In this document: piece after piece, positions 1 to 8,561 of the stretch
Numbering within the stretch: position 1 is the stretch's first letter
Layout: every line of letters starts with the position of its first letter
Source of the DNA: Sphingomonas taxi
GTDB lineage: Bacteria > Pseudomonadota > Alphaproteobacteria > Sphingomonadales > Sphingomonadaceae
Direction of reading: 5' to 3'
NCBI GenBank assembly: GCA_003240625.1
Contig: QFMX01000012.1
Location: 1-64,000, forward strand
DNA: 64,000 bases
Position numbers and translations under genes: made by a program
Notes under the pieces: model-generated
What the model was told of the DNA's origin: nothing
The model's database searches: none
The model's input: the letters and a program-made list of their open reading frames with translations, nothing else

Positions 1-360
<360 letters not shown>

Positions 361-362
361 CG

Positions 363-510
363 TCCCTCGCCCCTCCGGGGAGAGGGAGGGAGGAGCCGTA
401 GGCGACGGAAGGGAGAGGGGCAGTGAGACTCCCGGCACGGTCCCGAGGACCCACTCCCCTCATCCGACGCTGCCGCGCCACCTTCTCCCCGCAGGGGAGA
501 AGGATTAGAG
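363..510. repeat. Degenerate palindromic repeat unit (CTCCCC-type)
   Basis: The gap between two plus-strand genes contains GC-rich half-palindromes, CCCCTCCGGGGAGAGGG near 369 and CTTCTCCCCGCAGGGGAGAAG near 482. They resemble the better preserved element at 4734-4832. It could act as a hairpin or transcription attenuator; no T-run follows it. No gene is seen in this gap. Confidence 0.6.
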
Positions 511-517
511 CCACCTC

Positions 518-2704
518 ATGATCAACAGGCGCAGCATACTCGTCGGCGGAGGCGCCGGGATCGGCCTCGTCGTCGCCTGGGGCCTATGGCCACGAACCTA
601 CACCCCGAACCTCGTCGCCAACCCCGGCGAAACCCTGTTCGGCGCGTGGCTCAAGATCGGCACCGACGGCCACGTCACCGTCGCCGTTCCGCAGGTCGAG
701 CACGGCCAGGGAGTCTACACCACCCTCCCCCAGATCGTCGCGGACGAGCTCGGCGCGGACTGGCGCACCGTCGGCGTCGAGCCCGCCCCGCTCAACCCGC
801 TCTACGCCAACCCGATCGGCACGCACGACCTGTTCGAAGGCCTGTTCGACCGCCTCCCGGATGGCACCCCGCAGCCACCGATGCTAACCGGCGGATCCAG
901 TTCGATCCGGATGTTCGAGCAAGCCTGCCGCGAGGCCGGCGCAGGCGCCCGCGCGCTGCTCTGCATGGCAGCGGCCAAACGCTGGGACGCCGACTGGACC
1001 GAGGTCGCCGTCGAGGCCGGCTTTTGCACATACCAAGCCAAGCGCATCCGGTTCGCCGAACTCGCCGAGGAGGCCGCGAAGTTCACCCTCCCCGCCCCCC
1101 TCCCGCTCGGCATCCAGGGCGCGGGCAAGCTCGTCGGCAAGTCCGTCCCCCGCCTCGACACGCCCTCGAAGGTCGACGGTTCGGCCAACTTCGCCGGGGA
1201 CGTACGCCTTGCCGACATGGTCCACGCCGCGATCCGCCAAGGTCCGGTCGCCGGGCGCCTGACAAACGTCGACCGCGCCGCCGCCGACCGCATCCGCGGC
1301 GTGCTCTCGGTCGTCGAGAACCCGCGCTGGGTGGCCGCAGTCGCGACGACAGGGTGGGCCGCACAAAAGGCGCTCGACGCGCTCGCGCCCCGGTTCGAGA
1401 ACGACGCCCCGCTCCCGGACACAGGGTCGATCAACGCAGCGCTGGACGCCGCGCTCGCACGTCCCGGCATGCGGATGGCGGAGACCGGAGACGTCGCCGC
1501 GACGTTCCAGGGCGCCAAGCTCGTCACCGGGACCTACCGCGCCGGTCTCGGCCTGCACGCAGCGATCGAGACCCGCAGCGCGACCGCCTCCTTCTCCAAC
1601 GGCCGCCTCGAACTCTGGCTAGCGACCCAAGCACCAGGACTTGCACGATCGGCAGCGGCGCGCGCAGCGGACCTCAGCGAAGATGCGGTCGTCGTGCACC
1701 CGATGCTGATTGGCGGATCGTTCGGCGCCGCGCTCGAACACGATGTCGCCGAGCAAGCCGCCGTCCTCGCGCTCAAACTCCGCCGCCCGGTCAGCCTCGT
1801 CTGGTCGCGCGGCGAGGACTCGCTGCACGACCACTATCGCGCACCCGCAGTCGCGAAGATGGCCGCACGTCTCGCTCCCAACAGCGCGATCATTGGCTGG
1901 AGCGCGACCATCGCCACCCCCGCCACCGGCGCCGAAATGGCACGCCGCATGATGCCGGGGCTCGCCACCGAAGCCGCACTGATGGGCACCAAGGGCGATC
2001 GCTACGCCGTGGCCGGCGCAACGCCCGCCTACCGCATCCCCGCCTATGCGATCGACCACCACCCCGCCGAGATCGGCATCCCGACCGGCCACCTCCGCGG
2101 CGGCGCACACAGCTACACCGCGTTCTTCACCGAATGCTTCCTCGACGAACTCGCGCGCGGGGCTCAATCCGAACCGATGTCGTTCCGCATCGGCATGCTC
2201 GGCGGCGAACCGCGACTCGCCCGCTGTCTCTCGACCGCAGCGGCACTCGGCGGCTGGAACGGCGGCGTCGCCGGCAGCGGCCAGGGCATCGCAGCCCACG
2301 CGTTCCGAGGCAGCTACATCGCCGTGATGGCCGAGGCTCACATGGGCGCGAACCAGCGCCCGGTGGTCGACCGCCTCGTCGCCGCGGTCGATTGCGGCGC
2401 CCAGATCAACCCCGACATCGTCCGCCAGCAGATCGAGGGCGGTCTGATTTTCGGCATGGCCTCGGCACTCGGCGCCGCGACCGGCTTCACCCGCGGCCTT
2501 GCCGACGCACGCGGGTTCGACACGATCGCGCTGCCCCGCCTCGCCGACACGCCCGACATCACCGTCGAGGTCATCCGCAGCGACGAAGCCCCCGGCGGCA
2601 TCGGTGAACTCGGCGTTCCCGCGGTCGCGCCGGCGATCGCCAATGCGCTCTATGCGTCAACAGGCTTCCGCATCCGCAATTTGCCTTTAAGACCAGCGTC
2701 ATGA
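518..2704 (+). CDS. Molybdopterin-binding large subunit of a xanthine dehydrogenase/aldehyde oxidase-family enzyme (IorB-like)
   Basis: A 728-residue protein of the isoquinoline 1-oxidoreductase beta-subunit type, which hydroxylates aldehydes or N-heterocycles at a molybdenum-cytosine dinucleotide centre. The N-terminus (MINRRSILVGGGAGIG) looks like a twin-arginine signal/anchor, so the enzyme probably acts in the periplasm. Family landmarks: GGSFG near residue 401 (cofactor contact), PTGHLRGG near 525, and GIGELGVPAVAPAIANAL near 692-709, whose Glu is in the place of the catalytic base. The partner [2Fe-2S] small subunit and a cytochrome subunit are not adjacent, so this is an orphan large subunit in this window. 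Its stop codon overlaps the hemH start (ATGA). The substrate is unknown. Confidence 0.85.
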   Translation: MINRRSILVGGGAGIGLVVAWGLWPRTYTPNLVANPGETLFGAWLKIGTDGHVTVAVPQVEHGQGVYTTLPQIVADELGADWRTVGVEPAPLNPLYANPIGTHDLFEGLFDRLPDGTPQPPMLTGGSSSIRMFEQACREAGAGARALLCMAAAKRWDADWTEVAVEAGFCTYQAKRIRFAELAEEAAKFTLPAPLPLGIQGAGKLVGKSVPRLDTPSKVDGSANFAGDVRLADMVHAAIRQGPVAGRLTNVDRAAADRIRGVLSVVENPRWVAAVATTGWAAQKALDALAPRFENDAPLPDTGSINAALDAALARPGMRMAETGDVAATFQGAKLVTGTYRAGLGLHAAIETRSATASFSNGRLELWLATQAPGLARSAAARAADLSEDAVVVHPMLIGGSFGAALEHDVAEQAAVLALKLRRPVSLVWSRGEDSLHDHYRAPAVAKMAARLAPNSAIIGWSATIATPATGAEMARRMMPGLATEAALMGTKGDRYAVAGATPAYRIPAYAIDHHPAEIGIPTGHLRGGAHSYTAFFTECFLDELARGAQSEPMSFRIGMLGGEPRLARCLSTAAALGGWNGGVAGSGQGIAAHAFRGSYIAVMAEAHMGANQRPVVDRLVAAVDCGAQINPDIVRQQIEGGLIFGMASALGAATGFTRGLADARGFDTIALPRLADTPDITVEVIRSDEAPGGIGELGVPAVAPAIANALYASTGFRIRNLPLRPAS

Positions 2705-3708
2705 CCCTGCCCCCCGATCACCCCCCGATTCCCAAGCCCAAGATCGGCGTGTTGCTGATGAACCTCGGCACGCCCGATGGCCCCGATGCGAAATCGGTGA
2801 AGCGCTATCTCGGCGAGTTCCTGTCCGATTCGCGCGTTGTCGAGATCCCGCAGATCGCGTGGCAGCCGATCTTGCGCGGCATCATCCTCAACACCCGCCC
2901 GAAAAAATCCGCCCACGCCTATGCGCAGGTCTGGCGCGACGACGGCTCGCCGCTCGCTGCGATCACCCGGTTGCAGGCGGCGGCGCTGAAGGATGCGTTC
3001 GGACCGGAAGTGCTGGTCGACTGGGCGATGCGCTACGGCAATCCGTCAATCGCGGACCGGTTGACCGCGATGAAGGCCGCGGGCTGCGAACGCATTCTGC
3101 TCGCGCCGCTCTACCCGCAATATTGCGCAGCAACGACCGCGACGGCGAACGACAAGGCGTTCAAGCATCTCGCCGGATTGCGCTGGCAGCCGGCGATCCG
3201 CACGCTGCCGCCTTATTACGACGACACGTTCTACATCGACGCGCTGAAGGACTCGCTCGAAGAGGGCCTCGCGGCGCTGGATTTCACACCTGACGCGATC
3301 GTCGCGAGCTTCCACGGGATGCCGAAGCGGACGTTGCAGCAGGGCGATCCCTATCACTGCCACTGCCAGAAAACCGCGCGATTGCTCGGCGAACGCATGG
3401 GCCGTGAGTTGACGATCGCGTTCCAGTCGCGGTTTGGGCCGCAGAAGTGGCTCGGCCCGGCGACCGACGAGACGCTGGTGGCGCTCGCCAAGGCGGGCAA
3501 GACCAAGGTCGCGATCTTCGCACCCGGCTTCTCCGCCGACTGTCTGGAGACGCTGGAGGAACTGTCGATCCGCGGACGCGAGAGCTTCGAGGAAGCTGGC
3601 GGCACGCACTTCGCTTATCTCCCCTGCCTCAACGACAGCCCGGTCGGCGTGGAAATGTTGCGCAGCATTTTGGCGCGCGAGCTTGAAGGATGGGTGCGGG
3701 CTGGCTAG
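2701..3708 (+). CDS. hemH: Ferrochelatase
   Basis: Inserts Fe2+ into protoporphyrin IX, the last step of protoheme synthesis, at the inner face of the cytoplasmic membrane. The 335-residue length is normal. Visible family motifs are LLMNLGTPDGP near residue 18, VDWAMRYGNPS near 107, SFHGMP near 203 with the metal-ligand His205, and FAPGFSADCLETLEE near 275-290 with the conserved Glu. The ATG overlaps the stop of the upstream molybdenum hydroxylase gene by four bases, so the two are probably translationally coupled even though their functions are unrelated. phaB follows 33 bp downstream on the same strand. Confidence 0.96.
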   Translation: MTLPPDHPPIPKPKIGVLLMNLGTPDGPDAKSVKRYLGEFLSDSRVVEIPQIAWQPILRGIILNTRPKKSAHAYAQVWRDDGSPLAAITRLQAAALKDAFGPEVLVDWAMRYGNPSIADRLTAMKAAGCERILLAPLYPQYCAATTATANDKAFKHLAGLRWQPAIRTLPPYYDDTFYIDALKDSLEEGLAALDFTPDAIVASFHGMPKRTLQQGDPYHCHCQKTARLLGERMGRELTIAFQSRFGPQKWLGPATDETLVALAKAGKTKVAIFAPGFSADCLETLEELSIRGRESFEEAGGTHFAYLPCLNDSPVGVEMLRSILARELEGWVRAG

Positions 3709-3741
3709 CCTCCCTCAAAAGGCTGAACCTAGGAGAGACTG

Positions 3742-4464
3742 ATGGCACGCGTCGCAATTGTAACCGGTGGTACGCGCGGAATCGGCGAAGCGATCAGTCT
3801 CGCATTGCAGGACATGGGCCTGACCGTAGCGGCAACCTATGCCGGCAACGACGAGCGCGCGCGGGAGTTCACCGAGCGGACCGGGATCAAGGCGTATAAA
3901 TGGGACGTCGCCGATTACGACGCATGCCAAGCAGGCTGCGCGCAGGTCGCGGCTGATCTGGGCGACGTCGATATCGTCGTGAACAACGCCGGCATCACCC
4001 GCGACGGCACCATCCTGAAGATGACGTACCAGGATTGGAAAGAGGTGATGGACACCAATCTTGGCGGTTGTTTCAACATGGCCAAGGCGGTGTTCCCCGG
4101 CATGCGGACGCGCAAATGGGGGCGGATCGTCAACATCGGTTCGATCAACGGCCAGGCCGGACAGTACGGCCAAGTGAACTATGCTGCGGCCAAGTCCGGC
4201 ATTCACGGCTTCACCAAGGCACTGGCACAAGAGGGCGCGCGCGCGGGCGTTACGGTCAACGCGATCGCGCCTGGGTATATCGATACGGACATGGTGGCGG
4301 CGGTGCCGGCCGACGTGTTGGAGAAGATTGTGGCCAAAATCCCGGTCGGGCGCTTGGGCCAGGCGACCGAGATCGCGCGCGGCGTGGCGTTTCTGTGCTC
4401 GGAGGAGGGCGGGTTCGTGACCGGGTCTACGCTGAGCATCAATGGCGGGCAGCACATGTACTGA
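3742..4464 (+). CDS. phaB: Acetoacetyl-CoA reductase (NADPH)
   Basis: Reduces acetoacetyl-CoA to (R)-3-hydroxybutyryl-CoA, the monomer for polyhydroxybutyrate. It is a 240-residue short-chain dehydrogenase: nucleotide-binding TGGTRGIGEA near residue 9, NNAGITRD near 82, the active-site YAAAKSG near 147, and C-terminal substrate-loop GYIDTDM near 178. The PhaB/FabG split rests on overall resemblance (ending INGGQHMY) and on phaC and a phasin gene 4-5 kb away. An AGGAGA Shine-Dalgarno sits about 7 bases before the ATG. No phaA thiolase is in the window. Confidence 0.9.
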   Translation: MARVAIVTGGTRGIGEAISLALQDMGLTVAATYAGNDERAREFTERTGIKAYKWDVADYDACQAGCAQVAADLGDVDIVVNNAGITRDGTILKMTYQDWKEVMDTNLGGCFNMAKAVFPGMRTRKWGRIVNIGSINGQAGQYGQVNYAAAKSGIHGFTKALAQEGARAGVTVNAIAPGYIDTDMVAAVPADVLEKIVAKIPVGRLGQATEIARGVAFLCSEEGGFVTGSTLSINGGQHMY

Positions 4465-4616
4465 CGGGCGCAGGCGCGGCAACGTACGCGCCGTTGACCG
4501 CGAGCAAAGCGAAGCGGGCAGCGCCCGGCACGGCCGGCGGGTCGGTTCACCGAACCCGTCCGACGGCGGCTTTGCCGGCGGCGCCGAGTAGATGTCTACC
4601 GGATTACCGAGAACGG

Positions 4617-4661
4617 CCTTGCTTGATCCTGGGCCCCCGCCTTCGCGGGGGAACAGCAAGG
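4617..4661. repeat. Palindromic unit with CCCCCGCC-TTC-GCGGGGG core
   Basis: Outer arms CCTTGCT/AGCAAGG enclose the inner arms CCCCCGC/GCGGGGG. The phrase GATCCTGGGCCCCCGCC recurs at 59280-59300, so this is one unit of a dispersed family. Confidence 0.75.
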
Positions 4662-4733
4662 ATAGCCCTGCTCGGACCAAAACCCGCAGCATCTACGGCG
4701 AACGAGGATGCCACCGCAAAATACCCGGCTACT

Positions 4734-4832
4734 CCCTCTCCCCTCCGGGGAGAGGGTCGGGGTGAGGGGCAGCCAAGCAGTGCATCGCCCGGAACAGCCC
4801 CTCACCCAACCCTCTCCCCGGAGGGGAGAGGG
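4734..4832. repeat. Palindromic repeat, CCCTCTCCCC...GGGGAGAGGG type
   Basis: Two GC-rich hairpins (CCCTCTCCCCTCCGGGGAG and CTCTCCCCGGAGGGGAGAG) face each other across about 50 bp, with GTGAGGGGC/GCCCCTCAC as inner arms. This is a REP-doublet layout. A decayed relative lies at 363-510. Confidence 0.8.
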
Positions 4833-4862
4833 CTACCCCGCTAAAATCAGGTCACCAAGCCC

Positions 4863-6146
4863 TCACCCGTCGCTAGCGCGCTCGATATCCGCCCCAACCG
4901 CCGATAGCTTCTCCTCCAACCGCTCATACCCGCGATCGAGGTGATACACGCGGCCCACCGACGTCTCGCCATCCGCCGCCAACCCGGCCAAAATCAAGCT
5001 CATCGACGCCCGCAGGTCGGTCGCCATCACCGGCGCCCCGACCAGCTTGTCGACCCCTCGCACCACCGCGGTACGCCCGCGAACCTGGATGTCCGCCCCC
5101 ATCCGCGCCAGCTCCGGCACGTGCATGTAACGGTTTTCGAAGATCGTCTCGGTCAGCACACTGGCGCCATCCGCCTTGCACAGCATCGCCATGAACTGCG
5201 CCTGCATGTCGGTCGCGAATCCGGGGTAGGGCGCGGTCGAAAGAGTCAGGGGTTTCAGCTTGCCGTCCGAGGCGATGCGGACGCCGCCCTTGGTGGGCGT
5301 CACCGAAACGCCGGCCTCGACCAGCGCATCGATCGTCGCGCCCATGTCCGGGATTGCCACGCCGACCAGCTCCAGGTCGCCACCCGTAATCGCCGCGGCG
5401 CACGCGTAGCTGCCCGCCTCGATCCGGTCGGGCATCACCGCATAGGTCGCGCCGTGCAGCCGGTCGCGGCCCTCGATCGTCAGCGTCTCGGTGCCGATCC
5501 CGTCGATCGACGCACCCATCGCGACCAGGCAGTTGCACAGGTCGACGATCTCGGGCTCGCGCGCGGCGTTCTCGATCACGCTCGTGCCCTTGGCGAGCAC
5601 CGCGGCCATCACGACGTTCTCGGTCGCGCCGACCGACACGATCGGGAAGCGGAAACGCCCACCCGGCAGGCGTCCACCCGGCGCGATCGCCTTCACATAG
5701 CCCGCCGCCATCTCGAGCTCGGCGCCGATCGCCTCAAGCGCGCGCAGATGGAGGTCGATCGGCCGATTGCCGATCGCGCAGCCGCCCGGCAGCGACACCG
5801 TCGCCTCGCCGCCACGCCCGAGCAGCGGCCCGAGCACCAGGATCGACGCGCGCATCTTCCGCACGATGTCGTACGGCGCCTCGGTCGAGGTGAGGTTCCC
5901 CGCGCGGATCGTCATCACGCGGCCGAAATCCTCCGGCCGCGTCCCCTGGATCGCGGTCGACGCGCCGAGCTGGTTGAGCAGGTGACCGAAGCCGTCGACA
6001 TCCGCCAGCCGCGGGAGGTTGCGCAGGGTCAGCGGTTCTTCGGTCAGCAACGCACACGGCATCAGCGTGAGCGCGGCGTTCTTCGCACCGGAAATGGGCA
6101 GGCGCCCGGACAGGCGATTGCCGCCACGAATGAGAATACGGTCCAT
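4863..6146 (-). CDS. murA: UDP-N-acetylglucosamine 1-carboxyvinyltransferase
   Basis: First committed step of peptidoglycan synthesis: transfers enolpyruvate from PEP to UDP-GlcNAc in the cytoplasm. The 427-residue length is typical. The N-terminal RIRGGNRLSGRLPISGAKNAAL-type substrate loop is present (quoted in part: GGNRLSG, SGAKNAAL), as is LPGGCAIGNRPIDLHLRALE near residue 124-143, which holds the catalytic, fosfomycin-sensitive Cys. The C-terminal YHLDRGYERLEEKL is also characteristic. ATG at 6144-6146. It is transcribed towards phaB and stands alone, facing the Crp/Fnr gene across a shared promoter region of about 160 bp. Confidence 0.97.
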   Translation of the reverse strand: MDRILIRGGNRLSGRLPISGAKNAALTLMPCALLTEEPLTLRNLPRLADVDGFGHLLNQLGASTAIQGTRPEDFGRVMTIRAGNLTSTEAPYDIVRKMRASILVLGPLLGRGGEATVSLPGGCAIGNRPIDLHLRALEAIGAELEMAAGYVKAIAPGGRLPGGRFRFPIVSVGATENVVMAAVLAKGTSVIENAAREPEIVDLCNCLVAMGASIDGIGTETLTIEGRDRLHGATYAVMPDRIEAGSYACAAAITGGDLELVGVAIPDMGATIDALVEAGVSVTPTKGGVRIASDGKLKPLTLSTAPYPGFATDMQAQFMAMLCKADGASVLTETIFENRYMHVPELARMGADIQVRGRTAVVRGVDKLVGAPVMATDLRASMSLILAGLAADGETSVGRVYHLDRGYERLEEKLSAVGADIERASDG

Positions 6147-6305
6147 CCCGGGTGTCTATCGCGGCTGGCGGTCCGCGCAAGGGGCCCTCACGCCGCGACA
6201 TGCCGGGAGGCGACGAGAGGAGCCAAAGTCCGGGTCGCGCTAATGCCCGCGCTTGATCGACTTTAATGCGCGGGAATCATAGCTTTGCTCTGTGTCTCCA
6301 CCAAC

Positions 6306-7058
6306 ATGGGGGACCATTTCAGAGTGCCGGACAGCTGCTTCGCCGACCGCGTCGGCGATCTCATCGACCTGTCGATGAACGAAAGGGCTGCGCTAGCGCG
6401 GTTTGAGGAGCGCCCGCGCGAACTGCGTCGTGGTGCGATCCTGCTGCGGGAGAACGATCCGCAGTCCGAACTCTTCATCCTCCAGCGTGGCATGGCAATG
6501 AGCTATGTGCTGCTCGACGACGGCAGCCGCCAGATCCTCCGCTTCCTCTATGCCGGCGACATGCTGGCGGTGTCCGCGCTCGTCTATCGCGACTCGCCCG
6601 AGACGGTGGTCGCGCTGACCGATTGCACGGTGTGCCCGTTCGATCGCGCGGCGATGACCGCATTGGTCACCGATCATCCGCGGCTGTCGGCGATCATCAT
6701 GGTGATGAACCAGATGGAGAAGGTGGCGCTGACCGACCGCCTCGCCGCGCTCGGCCGCACCTCGGCGAAGGCGCGGATCGCTGCGCTGCTGATCGAGATG
6801 CGCAACCGGATGCGGCTGCGCGACCAAGCGCTCGGCAACAGCTTCACGCTCGGCCTGACCCAGGAGGAGATCGGCGACGCCACCGGGCTGACCGCGGTGC
6901 ACGTCAACCGGATGCTGCGGCAACTGGAAGAGGACGGCCTGATCCGCCGCGAGAACGGCCGCGTGACGCTGCTCAACGAGGTGCAATTGGCGCAGGCGGC
7001 GAATTACATCGACCGCTTCGATGGCCTCGACCTGCGCTGGTTGCCGCCAGCGCGATAA
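6306..7058 (+). CDS. Crp/Fnr-family transcriptional regulator
   Basis: A 250-residue protein with an N-terminal cyclic-nucleotide-binding-like beta-roll (about residues 20-130) and a C-terminal winged helix (about 165-230) with LTQEEIGDATGLTAVHVNRMLRQLEEDGLI as its helix-turn-helix (in part: TQEEIGDATGLTAVHVNRML). The sensor half lacks the four-cysteine [4Fe-4S] pattern of true Fnr, so it is neither a clear oxygen sensor nor a clear cAMP sensor. I take the ATG at 6306; an in-frame TTG at 6285 is a weaker choice. It is divergent from murA and followed by a palindromic repeat. Confidence 0.88.
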   Translation: MGDHFRVPDSCFADRVGDLIDLSMNERAALARFEERPRELRRGAILLRENDPQSELFILQRGMAMSYVLLDDGSRQILRFLYAGDMLAVSALVYRDSPETVVALTDCTVCPFDRAAMTALVTDHPRLSAIIMVMNQMEKVALTDRLAALGRTSAKARIAALLIEMRNRMRLRDQALGNSFTLGLTQEEIGDATGLTAVHVNRMLRQLEEDGLIRRENGRVTLLNEVQLAQAANYIDRFDGLDLRWLPPAR

Positions 7059-7072
7059 CCCCCTCCCCCAAT

Positions 7073-7194
7073 TCTCCCCCGCCAGGGGGGGGTGGCTGGC
7101 CCTTGCCAGACGGAGGGGGAGGACACGGAACCTAGGTCGGCACTTGCCTCCCCCTCCGTCACCTTCGGTGCCACCTCCCCCTTGCGGGGGAGGA
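7073..7194. repeat. Palindromic repeat doublet, CCTCCCCC...GGGGGAGG type
   Basis: Left unit TCTCCCCCGCCAGGGGGGG..., inner arms ACGGAGGGGGAGGAC / TCCCCCTCCGTCACC, and right unit CCACCTCCCCCTTGCGGGGGAGGAT. The same design recurs at 27644, 46760 and 54369. It fills the gap between the convergent Crp/Fnr and clpS genes. Confidence 0.85.
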
Positions 7195-7224
7195 TCGAGG
7201 GCCCTCACCTCAAATCAATAAAGC

Positions 7225-7566
7225 TCACGCCTTCTCGAGCGTGCACTGCAGCGGATGCTGGTTCTGGCGGGCGAAATCCATGACCTGCGACACCTTGGTC
7301 TCGGCCACCTCGTAGCTGAACGTACCGCAGACCCCGACGCCCTTCTGATGCACATGGAGCATCACGCGAGTCGCCGCCTCCATGTCCATCCGGAAGAACC
7401 GCTGGAGGCACAGCACGACGAATTCCATCGGCGTATAATCGTCGTTGAGCATCAGCACACGGTACGGCGTCGGCTGTTTGGTCTTCGCGCGCGTCTTGGT
7501 CGCAACGCCGGCGCCAGTGCCGTCATTGCCATCCTCGCCACCATCGTCGCGGCGCTCGGCCATCAT
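7225..7566 (-). CDS. clpS: ATP-dependent Clp protease adaptor
   Basis: Delivers N-degron substrates to ClpAP. The core is complete: PTPYRVLMLNDDYTPMEFVV, then QRFFRMDMEAATRVMLHVHQ, and CGTFSYEVAETKVSQVMDFA, ending in HPLQCTLEKA. An acidic, probably disordered N-terminal tail (ERRDDGGEDGNDG) precedes it. The start is uncertain: ATGs at 7566, 7599 and 7617 are all in frame. The frame stays open to 7692, but that ATG lies in the loop of the phasin terminator hairpin and is unlikely to be used. clpA is not in the window. Confidence 0.9.
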   Translation of the reverse strand: MMAERRDDGGEDGNDGTGAGVATKTRAKTKQPTPYRVLMLNDDYTPMEFVVLCLQRFFRMDMEAATRVMLHVHQKGVGVCGTFSYEVAETKVSQVMDFARQNQHPLQCTLEKA

Positions 7567-7673
7567 CGCGGCCAGCTTCAATTCGGGGGTCAACACCATG
7601 CTGCCAAAATATGGCATGCCGGGGGGCAAGGGCAAGGGGGCGCCCGGACACGTCGCACAAAATCCACAAACGA

Positions 7674-7707
7674 AAAGGGGCGACCGTCGCATGACGGCCG
7701 CCCCTTT
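7674..7707 (-). terminator. Intrinsic terminator of the phasin gene
   Basis: A long hairpin with arms AAAGGGGCGACCGTC and GACGGCCGCCCCTTTC around a GCAT loop. Read on the minus strand it is followed by TTTTCG, which fits Rho-independent termination of the phasin transcript before clpS. Confidence 0.8.
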
Positions 7708-7742
7708 CGTATCGCACTACCCGAGGGCGGCGCGCAATCGAC

Positions 7743-8459
7743 TTACGACGAGACCTTCATCTTGTCGGTCGCGACCGCAACGCGGTTCGAGATCGGCTGC
7801 GCGAACTCGCCGAACATCTTCAGCATCCGCTCGGTCGAGCGCGAACCCTCGGCGATCATCGTGTCGAACGCCGTGCGCGCGTAATCGCCCTGGAGCTTCA
7901 TGAACTCGGTCGGCGACTTGGCGGCGGCGAGCGTCTTGGCGGCTTCGGTCGCGCTCTCGAACGAGGTCTTGGCGTACTCGGCGGCTTCCTGGCCTAGCGC
8001 CTCGACGTTCTTCGCGGCGATCTTCGACGATTCGACCAGCGCCTCGATGTTGCCCTTGCCGAATGCGACGAAATCTTCCGCCATCTTCGCCGACTTTTCC
8101 ATCGCGCCCTTGGCCTGCTCGGTATACTCGGCGGTGTTGGCGCCCGTGAACAGGGCCTTGGTCTTCTCGGTGATGCTCTGGATCGTATCCATCGTGGCGT
8201 CCTTTGTTTCGCTAGCAGGGATCCCCATCGGCGCGGTAGCCGGAATCGGGGCGGGAATGTCCGGGTGCGGCGATACAAAAGCAGCCGCGAGAGGTTGAGG
8301 TGCCGACGTCTTGGCGATCGGCTCGGGTGCCGGTTTCGCCGGCTTGGCGACAGTCCGGGCGGAGGCTTTGGCGGTCGCGGCCTTCACGGCAGCCACCGGT
8401 TTTGCGGCGGCGGCAAGCTTCGAACCGGCCTTGGCCGTCCGTTTCACGATATCCACCAT
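7743..8459 (-). CDS. Phasin family protein
   Basis: Coats polyhydroxyalkanoate granules. The 238-residue protein has a low-complexity Ala/Lys/Pro N-terminal third (about residues 1-80) and a helical phasin_2 domain (about 95-235) with repeats of the form AEDFVAFGKGNIEALVESSK, SAKMAEDF and TAFDTMIAEGS. I choose the ATG at 8459 because AGAGAGG lies about 10 bases upstream; an in-frame start at 8501 has no such site. It is followed by its own terminator and lies just downstream of phaC on the same strand, fitting a PHA-storage module. Confidence 0.9.
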   Translation of the reverse strand: MVDIVKRTAKAGSKLAAAAKPVAAVKAATAKASARTVAKPAKPAPEPIAKTSAPQPLAAAFVSPHPDIPAPIPATAPMGIPASETKDATMDTIQSITEKTKALFTGANTAEYTEQAKGAMEKSAKMAEDFVAFGKGNIEALVESSKIAAKNVEALGQEAAEYAKTSFESATEAAKTLAAAKSPTEFMKLQGDYARTAFDTMIAEGSRSTERMLKMFGEFAQPISNRVAVATDKMKVSS

Positions 8460-8561
8460 CCACGCACCTCTCTTCGGAGTTATGTCGCGGTCTTTGTACA
8501 CGATTCGTGGCGCCGCACAATTAAATTGTGCAGTGCACCATGACGTTAACGGAAGGTAGCG

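Larger units (their letters stand above)
4465..4862. other. Gene-free, repeat-rich gap between phaB and murA
   Basis: This is 398 bp between the convergent phaB and murA genes with no credible reading frame. From left to right it holds a 21-bp hairpin (4538-4558, CGGGT arms) that could end phaB transcription, a small palindrome at 4617-4661, and a larger palindromic repeat at 4734-4832. Nothing else is recognised. Confidence 0.7.

Noticed and set aside
586..2607. A 673-codon plus-strand frame inside the molybdenum hydroxylase gene
   Set aside because: Its product is almost all Arg, Pro and Ala, the usual signature of an out-of-frame reading of GC-rich coding DNA; the 518-2704 frame has clear family motifs.
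4941..6266. A 441-codon plus-strand frame opposite murA
   Set aside because: It is an Arg/His/Asp-rich antisense reading; MurA on the minus strand is certain.
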